Origin: Salipiger aestuarii
Lineage (GTDB): Bacteria > Pseudomonadota > Alphaproteobacteria > Rhodobacterales > Rhodobacteraceae
DNA: 46,362 nucleotides
Assembly: GCF_003259905.1 (NCBI RefSeq)
Contig: NZ_QLMG01000035.1
Coordinates: 1-46,362, forward strand
Direction: 5' to 3'
Part shown: piece after piece, positions 6,846 through 14,063 of the stretch
Layout: each line of letters opens with the position of its first letter
How positions within the stretch are numbered: position 1 is the first letter of the stretch
Made by a program: the position numbers and the translations under genes
Notes under the pieces: model-generated
Seen by the model: the letters and a program-made list of their open reading frames with translations, nothing else
Told to the model about the DNA's origin: nothing
Databases searched by the model: none

Positions 6846-7805
6846 GTGCCGATACCGATTCCGCCCCATCCGCTTGCCGGGTTCGGCCCTGCGTCCGGGC
6901 TGCGTCTTGGCAAGCAGGGCGACATTTTCGAACCGATCCCCGCCGCGGAACCCGCCGCGCCGATGAGCTTTGCCTTTGCGCGCATCGCCACCGTTGCGAC
7001 GGTGAAAAGCGCCACGAGTCTGGGCGGCGCACGGGCGCAAGCCCAGGCACAAGCCCAGGCACAGGCGCAAGCCCAGGCACAGGCGCAAGCGCCGGGGGCG
7101 GGCGGGGGCTTTCCCGATCAGGTGCTGTCGACCTGGATCGATCTGCGCGAACTGGCGCTGCTGGGCGACCGCATCGCGCCGGGCGTGGCCCCGCCCGAAA
7201 TCCTGCCCGCCGGGCGCGCCTTTCCGTTCGAAGCGATCCACCTTCCGCCCCCTCCCGGCGCCGACGAGTCCGCCGCCGAAATCGAGACCCTGCGCGGCTA
7301 CCAGCGCGACCTGCGCAAGGACCGCGACCGGAGGGATGAAATCGCCCGGCAGGTCACCGCCAACCACCCCGTTGACGTGCTGCGCCCGCTCGGCATCGAC
7401 GGGCTGGGCGGGTACGACAACACGGTTCGGCTGGTCCGCACCATTTTGCAAATGGCCGAGCGCATCGGCTACATCTACAAGGCGCGCTTTGCCCGACCGC
7501 GCCCCTCGGCGCTGGATCCGACGTTGCGGCCCTTTCTGGCCAACCCGCCGCACGCGGCCTATCCGAGCAATCATTCCTTTCAGAACTTTTCGGTTGCCGA
7601 AGTGCTGAACCGCGCCCTTCCCGAACTGCCTGCCACGACCGAACTGTTTCATGTGGCGCGCCGCATCGGCGAAAACCGCGAATACGCCGGGCTGCATTAC
7701 CCGTCCGACACAAACGCGGGCGAAATGCTGGCGCGGCAGGTGGCACCCTATCTGCTTTATGTCTGCCGGTCGGGGATTCGCGCGGCCTTGCAGGAATGGA
7801 ACTGA
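6846..7805 (+). CDS. PAP2-superfamily phosphatase/haloperoxidase-like protein with Ala-Gln repeat
   Basis: Translation most likely begins at GTG 6846 behind AAAGGAAG; the out-of-frame ATG at 6844 is misleading. The 319-residue protein has a PAP2 active site in its second half: K212 and R219 in KARFARPRP, H243 in PSNHS (usually PSGHS, so Gly is replaced by Asn), and R278, H284 and D288 in RIGENREYAGLHYPSD. PAP2 proteins are acid phosphatases or vanadate haloperoxidases. Unlike the usual lipid phosphatases this one has no membrane segment or signal peptide. Residues 64-81 are nine Ala-Gln pairs, probably a flexible linker between an N-terminal Pro-rich tail and the catalytic domain. It shares a fold with the divergent haloperoxidase. 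The substrate is unknown. Confidence 0.8.
   Translation: MPIPIPPHPLAGFGPASGLRLGKQGDIFEPIPAAEPAAPMSFAFARIATVATVKSATSLGGARAQAQAQAQAQAQAQAQAQAPGAGGGFPDQVLSTWIDLRELALLGDRIAPGVAPPEILPAGRAFPFEAIHLPPPPGADESAAEIETLRGYQRDLRKDRDRRDEIARQVTANHPVDVLRPLGIDGLGGYDNTVRLVRTILQMAERIGYIYKARFARPRPSALDPTLRPFLANPPHAAYPSNHSFQNFSVAEVLNRALPELPATTELFHVARRIGENREYAGLHYPSDTNAGEMLARQVAPYLLYVCRSGIRAALQEWN
7035..7088 (+). repeat. In-frame Ala-Gln hexanucleotide repeat
   Basis: Nine consecutive Ala-Gln codon pairs are written with varying synonymous codons (GCG/GCC/GCA and CAA/CAG), many in a 12-base pattern GCCCAGGCACAR. Units of six keep the frame, so slippage would change linker length rather than switch the gene off. Confidence 0.9.
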
Positions 7806-7815
7806 GGATGACGCG

Positions 7816-9432
7816 ATGACCGATACCCGCGGATGCGGCGAGCATTTCCTGTGGCACCTTGAACGGATCGGCGCGCTGAGCGCCACAGGCCCCGACACAT
7901 ACGAGCCAAGCGATGCCTGGGTGTCGCTGCTGGATGGCGCGCAGCCCGTCAGGATCGCGCTGATCGACAATGGTGCCGTACTTGACCATCCCAACCTTCA
8001 GGAAAGCGGCCGGCCCTGCCTGCACCAGCCCATCGAATTTGCCGCCCATGCGCAGGGCACCCTGTACGAAGACGACCCCGATCTTGCGGTGCCGCGGTTC
8101 GTTCGGCTGGCCGAGGCGCTGGCCGGGATTGGCGTGCCCGACCCGGCCACGTTCTTTGATCGCCCGCTGACCCCCGCGCTGAAGGCAGCGATCGACGGCT
8201 ATCTTGCGCCGGGCACGCTGGTCCCGGCCCGGATCGACCTGCCCGCCCCGTCGCAGCGGTTTGCCGCGCATGGCACCTGTTGCGCCGGTCTGCTGGCAGG
8301 GCGGCCCGAACCGGAGGACTGCGCGCATCGCAGCCCGGTGACGCTGCCGTATTTCGGGGTGAATCCGGGTGCGCAGGTGATCCCCATCGCTACCGTCTAC
8401 AGCCACGCCTATTGGCCGCTGGTCATGGCGTTGCTGTATGCCATCGACTGTGGGGCGGATGTGATCCTGATGCCGCGCGCCGCCGAGAACATGCTGGACC
8501 CCGACGATTATCTTGCCGAATGGGGCGAAGGCACGCCGCCCCGGCCCAGGGTGGGCGAGGACGCCGATCCGCGCGGAAACGGCAATTTCCTGGACGCGGC
8601 GCGCTATGCCGACAAGGCCCTGTTCGAAGATCTGCTCATCAAGATCGCGGCGCATGTGCCGGTGATCCTTGCGGCGGGCAACAGCGGGCGCAGCACGCTG
8701 GAATACCCCGCCTCGCTGGCCGCGCCGGGAAATGCGCTGATCACCGTGGGCGCTGTGAACAGCCACGGCCATGTGGCAAGCTATTCATCGGGGCAGGCAA
8801 GCGGCCCGACCGTGTTCGCGCCCTCGGACGACGGCGAGGAGATCTCGGCCACTCATATGCGCCATTTCGACCTGTCGTGGCGGGCGCGGCGGCTGGACCT
8901 GTCCGCCTTTGACGGCAGCGACGGACGTGAAAACCTATATTCGCCCTATGGCGTGCTCAGCACCGACATACCTGGGCAATACGGCTACGACTCCGCGTCG
9001 AGGATGGATCTGGACCTGTCCGAAGGGCGGCTGCCGGCGGGCACGGTTGCCGATCGCACCCGACCCGAAACCCTGCCACGGGCGCTTTATACTCTGTTCG
9101 GAGGCACTTCGGCGGCGTCGGCCATTGTGGCCGGAATGGTGTCGCTGATCCGCGGAACGCCGGCAGGGCAGGGCATGACCGGCGCGGCGGTCAAGGCGCT
9201 GCTGGGGTCGGCCCCCGCCGCCGCGACGACAGAGACAAGGTCCGTGCGGATAAGCGATCTGGAAAGCGCGATGGGCCTACCGAACCGGCGGTCAGCCCGG
9301 CTGAACCAGCCCCGCCGCGCGCAGCAGCGCCATGACGTCCACTTCGGGTCGCGGCCCCATGTGGCCGATGACCTCGGACGCGGCAACGACGCCCATGCGC
9401 GCGGCGGATTGCAAGTCGGCCCCGGTCGCTAG
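7816..9432 (+). CDS. Subtilisin-like serine protease (S8 family)
   Basis: The 538-residue protein starts at ATG 7816, 10 bases after the PAP2-like gene. The S8 catalytic residues are D51 (IALIDNGAVLDHPN), H152 (AAHGTCCAGLLAG), N289 of the oxyanion hole (AAGNSG) and S432 (GGTSAASAIVAG). The gap between D and H is long (about 100 residues) and there is a large insertion between N and S. No signal peptide or obvious propeptide is present, which suggests an intracellular protease, for example one that matures a product of the same cluster; this is inference. The last 47 or so residues are encoded antisense to the convergent kinase gene and look like shadow translation, rich in Arg and His. The native stop was probably lost, or the overlap is real. 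Confidence 0.85.
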   Translation: MTDTRGCGEHFLWHLERIGALSATGPDTYEPSDAWVSLLDGAQPVRIALIDNGAVLDHPNLQESGRPCLHQPIEFAAHAQGTLYEDDPDLAVPRFVRLAEALAGIGVPDPATFFDRPLTPALKAAIDGYLAPGTLVPARIDLPAPSQRFAAHGTCCAGLLAGRPEPEDCAHRSPVTLPYFGVNPGAQVIPIATVYSHAYWPLVMALLYAIDCGADVILMPRAAENMLDPDDYLAEWGEGTPPRPRVGEDADPRGNGNFLDAARYADKALFEDLLIKIAAHVPVILAAGNSGRSTLEYPASLAAPGNALITVGAVNSHGHVASYSSGQASGPTVFAPSDDGEEISATHMRHFDLSWRARRLDLSAFDGSDGRENLYSPYGVLSTDIPGQYGYDSASRMDLDLSEGRLPAGTVADRTRPETLPRALYTLFGGTSAASAIVAGMVSLIRGTPAGQGMTGAAVKALLGSAPAAATTETRSVRISDLESAMGLPNRRSARLNQPRRAQQRHDVHFGSRPHVADDLGRGNDAHARGGLQVGPGR

Positions 9433-10308
9433 GCCATACAGGAACCCGGCGGCGAACTGGTCGCCCGCGCCGGTGGCATCGACCGGGGTGACCTTGGTGA
9501 CCGGCACGTCGATACGCTCGCCGTCATGCATGACCGTCACGCCGTCGCCCGACCTGGTGCAGACCACGAGCGGACAAACCGCCGCCACGCGCGCGAGATC
9601 CTTGTCGAGATGGTCGTCCTGATACAGCGACCTGATCTCGGCCTCGTTGCCGATGACGTAGTCCATTTCATTGGCGATCAGGCGCAGGAAATCGTCGCGG
9701 TGACGTTCGACGCAAAAGGGATCTGAAATTGCGATTCCGGCCATGCCGCCCGCAGCGCGGCAACCGCGGGCCATGCGGGTGAACGCCTCTTTTCCCTTGG
9801 GCTTGTCGAAAAGATAGCCTTCGAGGAACACGATTTCGGCTTGGGACGCGATGTCTTCGGACACGTCGTCGGGGCCAAGTTCGGCGGAAATGCCAAGGTA
9901 GGTGTTCATCGACCGCTCGCCATCGGGCGACACGAAGATCATGCTCCGCGAGGTCGGCAAGTCGTTGCCCGCAATCGGAGGGTTGACGAAATCGGTACCG
10001 TCATCCGTCAGACCCTTGGCATAGAACCGCCCCAGCGCGTCGTCGCGCACGCGCCCGACAAACCCCGTGCGCAGCCCCAGCTTGCCCAGGCCCGCCAGCG
10101 TGTTGGCCACCGATCCGCCTGGCGCCTGCACGCGATCCGACATCGCGCCGTACAGCTGTTCGGCCCGTTCGCGTTCGACCAGCTGCATGATGCCCTTTTC
10201 GATGCCCATGTGGTCGAGAAAGCTGTCGTCGGCGCGGGTCAGCACGTCGACGATGGCGTTGCCGATACCGACAACCGCGTATTTCTTGGTGGGGTGGGAC
10301 AGGGTCAT
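9292..10308 (-). CDS. PfkB-family kinase, adenosine kinase type
   Basis: The 338-residue sugar/nucleoside kinase starts at ATG 10306-10308. Family marks are the N-terminal GIGNAIVDVL, the substrate-site GGSVANTLAGLGKLG, and the anion-hole and catalytic motif DATGAGDQFAAGFLYG with base D283. Alphaproteobacterial proteins of this type are annotated as adenosine kinases, which phosphorylate adenosine to AMP; other nucleosides or sugars cannot be excluded. Its ATG overlaps the TGA of the endonuclease III gene (ATGA), so the two are translationally coupled. Its 3' end overlaps the convergent protease frame by 141 bases. The kinase frame is conserved to its end here, so the kinase is the genuine coding strand. 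Confidence 0.9.
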   Translation of the reverse strand: MTLSHPTKKYAVVGIGNAIVDVLTRADDSFLDHMGIEKGIMQLVERERAEQLYGAMSDRVQAPGGSVANTLAGLGKLGLRTGFVGRVRDDALGRFYAKGLTDDGTDFVNPPIAGNDLPTSRSMIFVSPDGERSMNTYLGISAELGPDDVSEDIASQAEIVFLEGYLFDKPKGKEAFTRMARGCRAAGGMAGIAISDPFCVERHRDDFLRLIANEMDYVIGNEAEIRSLYQDDHLDKDLARVAAVCPLVVCTRSGDGVTVMHDGERIDVPVTKVTPVDATGAGDQFAAGFLYGLATGADLQSAARMGVVAASEVIGHMGPRPEVDVMALLRAAGLVQPG

Positions 10309-10949
10309 AGGGTCTTTTCCTCGTACTGGCAAAGGTCACGGATCAGGCAGGCCGGGCATTTGGGCTTGCGCGCGACACAGGTATACCGCCCGTGCAGGAT
10401 CAGCCAATGGTGGGCATGATGCTGGAAATCCACGGGAATGTTGTCTTCGAGGGCGCGCTCGGTGGCGACCACGTCCTTGCCGGGGCAAATGCCGCTGCGG
10501 TTGCCGACGCGAAAGATATGCGTGTCGACCGCCTGCGCCGGGTAATGCCACCACATGTTCAGCACCACATTGGCGGTCTTGCGCCCGACACCCGGCAGCG
10601 ATTGAAGGGCGGCGCGCGAACAGGGCACCTCGCCGCCGTATTGATCGTGCAGGATCTGGCTAAGCTTGATGACGTTCCTGGCCTTGTTGCGAAACAGGCC
10701 GATGGTCTTGATATGGTCGGTGACCCCCTCGACCCCAAGCGCAAGCATCTTTTCCGGCGTGTCGGCGATTTCGAACAGTCGGGCGGTGGCCTTGTTGACG
10801 CCTGCGTCCGTCGCCTGCGCCGACAGCGCCACGGCGACCACCAGCGTGAATGCGTTAACGTGATGCAGTTCGCCCCTGGGTTCGGGTTCCGCCGCCTGAA
10901 AGCGGGCAAAGATTTCCCGCAGCGTATGATAGTCGAGCTGTTTGGCCAT
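10305..10949 (-). CDS. nth: Endonuclease III (bifunctional DNA glycosylase/AP lyase)
   Basis: This 214-residue protein matches the usual length of Nth. It removes oxidised pyrimidines and cleaves the AP site in base-excision repair. The helix-hairpin-helix LPGVGRKTANVVLN holds the catalytic lysine K124, followed by D142 in VDTHIFRV. The 4Fe-4S cysteines C191, C198, C201 and C207 have the standard C-x6-C-x2-C-x5-C spacing near the C-terminus. The start at 10949 gives the family-typical N-terminus; longer upstream starts have no family support. It is first in an operon with the adenosine-type kinase and diverges from a second DNA-repair gene across 325 bases containing a strong hairpin. Confidence 0.96.
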   Translation of the reverse strand: MAKQLDYHTLREIFARFQAAEPEPRGELHHVNAFTLVVAVALSAQATDAGVNKATARLFEIADTPEKMLALGVEGVTDHIKTIGLFRNKARNVIKLSQILHDQYGGEVPCSRAALQSLPGVGRKTANVVLNMWWHYPAQAVDTHIFRVGNRSGICPGKDVVATERALEDNIPVDFQHHAHHWLILHGRYTCVARKPKCPACLIRDLCQYEEKTL

Positions 10950-11135
10950 GCTTGGGCATATGCAGGGCAATCCGCGCCCCGGCAAGCGATTTGCAGCGGG
11001 AATTGACGCGAGCCCGCCATGATGCACAGCTTTGGATTGAAGTCGGGTACCGTGCATTTCCGAATGGTGACATTATCCGCAGGTTGACCCCGGGAGTTTT
11101 TCGCCCGGCATTTCTTGCACACTTCAATTTGCCGA

Positions 11136-11161
11136 GAAATTTCATACGGAAATTTCATGCG
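11136..11161. repeat. Tandem 13-bp direct repeat upstream of the Ada-like gene
   Basis: GAAATTTCATACG is followed at once by GAAATTTCATGCG, with one mismatch in 13. Each copy begins with the palindrome GAAATTTC. AraC-type regulators often bind direct repeats, and the downstream gene has an AraC-type domain, so this is a candidate operator; no experimental support is available. Confidence 0.5.
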
Positions 11162-11175
11162 GAATGAAGAGGCCG

Positions 11176-11229
11176 GCCGCGCCGCGACCCGGTTTCCGCG
11201 AAAGCGCAGGAACCGGGTCGCGGCGCGGC
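11176..11229. promoter_or_regulatory. 19-bp perfect inverted repeat with Ada-box-like octamer in its loop
   Basis: GCCGCGCCGCGACCCGGTT (11176-11194) and its exact complement (11211-11229) flank a 16-base loop. The loop contains CGC-GAAA-GCG, itself able to form a GNRA-type mini-hairpin, and the octamer AAAGCGCA (11201-11208), which equals the originally described E. coli ada box. It lies 45 bases before the Ada-like start codon. No T-run follows on either strand, so a plain terminator is less likely. Confidence 0.6.
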
Positions 11230-11274
11230 GTTTCGCGCGCTATTGCTGCTCCGTGAACAACCAGCGGAACAGCC

Positions 11275-12111
11275 ATGCAACAGCACGCACAGGGGTATCA
11301 TTTCGATTTCATGCGCCGCGCCATCGAAGAAGTGGACGCCGCGGGCCCTGGGGTCACGCTGGACGAGCTGTCGATGCGGATGAACATGAGCCCGGCGCAT
11401 TTCCAGCGGGTGTTTTCGCGTTGGGCCGGGGTGTCCCCGAAACGGTTTCAGCAATATCTGGCGCTGGGACACGCCAAGGCGCTGCTGGATTCGCGCTTTA
11501 CCACCCTGGATACCGCGTATGAGACAGGGTTGTCTGGCACGGGGCGCCTGCACGACCTGTTCCTGCGCTGGGACGCGATGAGCCCCGGCGATTACGCGCG
11601 CGGCGGCGCGGGGCTGGTGATCCACTGGGGCTGGTTCGACAGCCCGTTCGGTCCGGCGCTGATGATGGGCACCGACAAGGGCCTGTGCGGCATCGCCTTT
11701 TCCGCCGAATCCGGCGAGGTCGAGGCGATGCGCGACCTGACCGCCCGCTGGCCCGGTGCGACCTATGTCGAAGACCCCGACGCGCTTGCGGACTGGTCCG
11801 CCGCCGCCTTCGGCCAGACCGGGGGCACGGTGCCGCTTTACCTGATCGGCGCACCGTTCCAGATCAAGGTCTGGGAGGCGCTGATGCGCATCCCGTCAGG
11901 CCATGTCACCACCTATTCGGAAATCGCCAAGGCCATCGGCACCCCCCGCGCGGTGCGGGCCGTGGGCACCGCCGTCGGGCGCAACCCGGTGTCGCTGCTG
12001 ATTCCCTGTCACCGGGCGTTGCGCAAATCCGGCGGCCTTGGGGGGTATCACTGGGGTCTGCCGGTCAAGCGCGCGATTCTGGCATGGGAATCCGCACGGC
12101 TTGAGGCCTGA
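11275..12111 (+). CDS. Ada-like AraC-domain / methylated-DNA-cysteine methyltransferase
   Basis: The 278-residue protein has two parts. Residues 8-105 are an AraC-type helix-turn-helix (TLDELSMRMNMSPAHFQRVF). Residues 112-275 are an O6-alkylguanine-DNA alkyltransferase with the acceptor C245 in LLIPCHRAL and the preceding helix SGHVTTYSEIAKAIGTPRAVRAVG. It transfers the alkyl group from guanine to itself and is used once. Compared with E. coli Ada it lacks the N-terminal zinc domain that senses methyl phosphotriesters, so induction through that route is not expected. It diverges from nth; the intergenic region carries a tandem repeat and a hairpin with an Ada-box-like site. The Shine-Dalgarno sequence is weak. 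Confidence 0.93.
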   Translation: MQQHAQGYHFDFMRRAIEEVDAAGPGVTLDELSMRMNMSPAHFQRVFSRWAGVSPKRFQQYLALGHAKALLDSRFTTLDTAYETGLSGTGRLHDLFLRWDAMSPGDYARGGAGLVIHWGWFDSPFGPALMMGTDKGLCGIAFSAESGEVEAMRDLTARWPGATYVEDPDALADWSAAAFGQTGGTVPLYLIGAPFQIKVWEALMRIPSGHVTTYSEIAKAIGTPRAVRAVGTAVGRNPVSLLIPCHRALRKSGGLGGYHWGLPVKRAILAWESARLEA

Positions 12112-12248
12112 GATCTGCCCGCGCGATATCGCTCGTGCGCAAACTCCCGCCGATGTGATCGGATAACCATGCTTGGCGCGCTATGAGTTGAGGCTATAAC
12201 CCGATGCAGATCCCCGCAGGGGCGCATCCTAGTAAAAAGGCCAGACTC

Positions 12249-12917
12249 ATGATCCGGGCAACGACCCCTCTCTTTCTTTCGCTCGCCGCCGCGATGACGC
12301 TTGGCGCCTGTGCCGACGGCCAGGCGTTCAACGCGAACAATCCCAACACCAACACCAACCGCGGCGTCGTGATCGGCGCGCTGGGTGGCGCGGCCGCGGG
12401 TCGGCTTATCGGTGGCAACAACGATGACCGGCTCAAGAACACCCTGGCGGGCGCTGCCGCCGGTGCGATTGCCGGCGGTGTGATCGGCAATAATCTCGAC
12501 AAGCAGGAAGCGGCGCTGCGCCAGCAGCTCGGGAACAACGTCGGGATCAACAACACCGGCGACCGGCTGATCGTCACGTTGCCCCAGGACATCCTGTTCG
12601 CGACCGACAGCGCCTCGCTGCGCCCGGATCTGCGCGCCGACATCCACACCGTGGGCCGCTCGTTGCTGGAATACCCCAACACCACCGTCCAGGTCATTGG
12701 TCACACCGACAGCGACGGCGACGCAGCCTATAACCAAAGCCTGTCGCAGCGCCGCGCCCAGACCGTCGCCTCGGTGCTGATGTCCGAAGGCGTGCCGTCC
12801 TACCGCGTCCAGTCCATCGGCCGGGGCGAGGATCAGCCCATCGCGTCGAACCTGACCGCGCAGGGCAAGCAGCAGAACCGCCGGGTGGAAATCGTCATCC
12901 TTCCCAACGCCGGCTAA
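12249..12917 (+). CDS. OmpA-family lipoprotein with glycine-zipper segment
   Basis: Starting at ATG 12249 (not the in-frame 12204 codon), the 222-residue protein opens with a lipoprotein signal and a lipobox LGAC, putting the lipidated Cys at residue 20. Residues 40-90 form a Gly/Ala-rich zipper (GALGGAAAGRLIGG, GAAAGAIAGGVIGNN). The C-terminal OmpA domain carries ILFATDSASLRPD and the peptidoglycan-binding stretch VQVIGHTDSDGDAAYNQSLS with QNRRVEIVI. This is the YiaD-like arrangement: an outer-membrane lipoprotein bound non-covalently to peptidoglycan. It is probably monocistronic. A 7-bp inverted repeat (ACGCGCC at 12934, GGCGCGT at 12954) just downstream may end transcription. Confidence 0.9.
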   Translation: MIRATTPLFLSLAAAMTLGACADGQAFNANNPNTNTNRGVVIGALGGAAAGRLIGGNNDDRLKNTLAGAAAGAIAGGVIGNNLDKQEAALRQQLGNNVGINNTGDRLIVTLPQDILFATDSASLRPDLRADIHTVGRSLLEYPNTTVQVIGHTDSDGDAAYNQSLSQRRAQTVASVLMSEGVPSYRVQSIGRGEDQPIASNLTAQGKQQNRRVEIVILPNAG

Positions 12918-13094
12918 GCCTTACACCAGTTGGACGCGCCACGGCCCACCCGCGGCGCGTCCTGCCGTTCTGACCCCTGCAACGATTTGGCGCAAAGTTG
13001 TTTTGTGACAGGGGGACGCCATGACCGGCTCTCATGAAATCCGCCGTGGCGTCATCATGGATCCCGGACCGCACCGCTCGCGGCCCTTGGCAGG

Positions 13095-13325
13095 CCCGAG
13101 CGTCTGATCGCTGGCGATGTGCTGCCGCCCTTGTTTCATCAGATCCACTTTTGGGAATCGCTGCCACCCGCCCGGCTCGGTCGCAACGGCCATCCCGCGA
13201 CCGGCGCCGGGATGGAATATCACGGCCCGCTGCTGGCGCGGCCGCTTCTGCCGATGGGCGCGGCGTCAACGGCCGACTGTGCCTTGAGGCCGGGTCGGGG
13301 GGGCCTGACAGCGCGGTGCGCATAA
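13095..13325 (+). pseudogene. Relic of a MaoC/HTD2-type dehydratase gene
   Basis: The frame reads GDVLPPLFHQIHFWESLPPA followed by LGRNGHPATG, which resembles the N-terminal domain of HTD2-like (FAS1-type) dehydratases such as mesaconyl-C4-CoA hydratase, where a GDPLPPLWH and GxDGHPxxG pattern is usual. The match covers only a short stretch; the upstream part is in another frame and the downstream part soon ends. No start codon with a ribosome-binding site is present. I read it as a decayed gene fragment in the otherwise gene-free 12918-13373. The rest of that stretch shows nothing coding. Confidence 0.35.
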
Positions 13326-13328
13326 ACG

Positions 13329-13355
13329 AAAACCCCGGCGCGGGGCCGGGGTTTT
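13329..13355. terminator. Bidirectional Rho-independent terminator
   Basis: AAAACCCCGGC (13329-13339) pairs exactly with GCCGGGGTTTT (13345-13355) across a 5-base loop. The T-run lies at the end of the stem on either strand. It lies 18 bases after the ExoY-like gene stop on the minus strand and could also stop rightward transcription. Confidence 0.85.
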
Positions 13356-13373
13356 GACGTGAACGTAAGAGCC

Positions 13374-14063
13374 TCAGCAGCCGGTGCCGTGCAGCACCAC
13401 GCGAATGGTCCTGGCCAGCACCGACAGATCGGCGCGCAAGGACAGCTTGCGCAGGTAATCGGTGTCAAAGTCCGCCCGCTCGGCAAAGCTCGACTCGTTG
13501 CGAACGGAAATCTGCCAGAACCCGGTGATGCCGGGGCGCAGCGCGTAATAGGCGGTGCCCGGATACAGTTCCTGCTGCGATGTCATCATCGGGCGCGGAC
13601 CAACCAGGCTCATGTCGCCGCGCAGCACGTTCCAGAGCTGCGGCAGTTCATCCAGCGACGTCTTGCGGATGATACGGCCGACTCGGGTTATCCGGGGGTC
13701 ATTGCGCAGCTTCTGATTGCGGTTCCATTCCCGGCGGGCGTCGGGATCGGCGCGCAGATGCGCCTCAAGGCGGCTTTCGGCGTCAGCCACCATCGAACGC
13801 AGCTTCCACATGTGAAAGACCCGACCGTGACGGCCGACCCGCTTTTGCAAAAAGAACGGTGACTTTCCGTCCAGCGCGATCAGCAACGCCAGAACCAGTG
13901 TCACGATCACCACGGGGAAGGCCCCCATAAGAACGATCAAAACATCAAGCGTGCGCTTGCCAAGTTTGCTGTAGCTCAGGGCGCCAGGGGCCTTGAGCAG
14001 CGTATTTTCAATAAGTTTGTCAAACTCGGTCGAGGGGACCGGCTGCCGAATATGAAGAGTCAA
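13374..14063 (-). CDS. ExoY-like undecaprenyl-phosphate sugar-1-phosphate transferase
   Basis: The protein is a bacterial sugar transferase that moves a sugar-1-phosphate (often galactose or glucose) onto undecaprenyl phosphate, the first step of exopolysaccharide assembly. A single membrane helix (about residues 37-60, [20 protein letters not shown]) precedes the catalytic domain with the basic/aromatic patch [19 protein letters not shown], the [17 protein letters not shown] motif, and VGPRP and [10 protein letters not shown] prefer the TTG start at 14061-14063 (229 residues) because GGGAGG lies five bases upstream; a longer frame to 14114 lacks such a site. It is a single gene with its own terminator, away from the glycosyltransferase locus at 18882-29297, but may serve the same polymer. 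Confidence 0.88.
   Translation of the reverse strand: MTLHIRQPVPSTEFDKLIENTLLKAPGALSYSKLGKRTLDVLIVLMGAFPVVIVTLVLALLIALDGKSPFFLQKRVGRHGRVFHMWKLRSMVADAESRLEAHLRADPDARREWNRNQKLRNDPRITRVGRIIRKTSLDELPQLWNVLRGDMSLVGPRPMMTSQQELYPGTAYYALRPGITGFWQISVRNESSFAERADFDTDYLRKLSLRADLSVLARTIRVVLHGTGC

Noticed and set aside
7033-7092. CRISPR-like or phase-variable repeat
   Set aside because: The repeat is a hexanucleotide-based coding repeat in frame; there are no spacers and slippage would not shift the frame.
6645-7994. 449-codon minus-strand frame with Leu/Gly/Cys repeats
   Set aside because: Shadow of the PAP2-like gene; the repeat is the antisense of the Ala-Gln tract.
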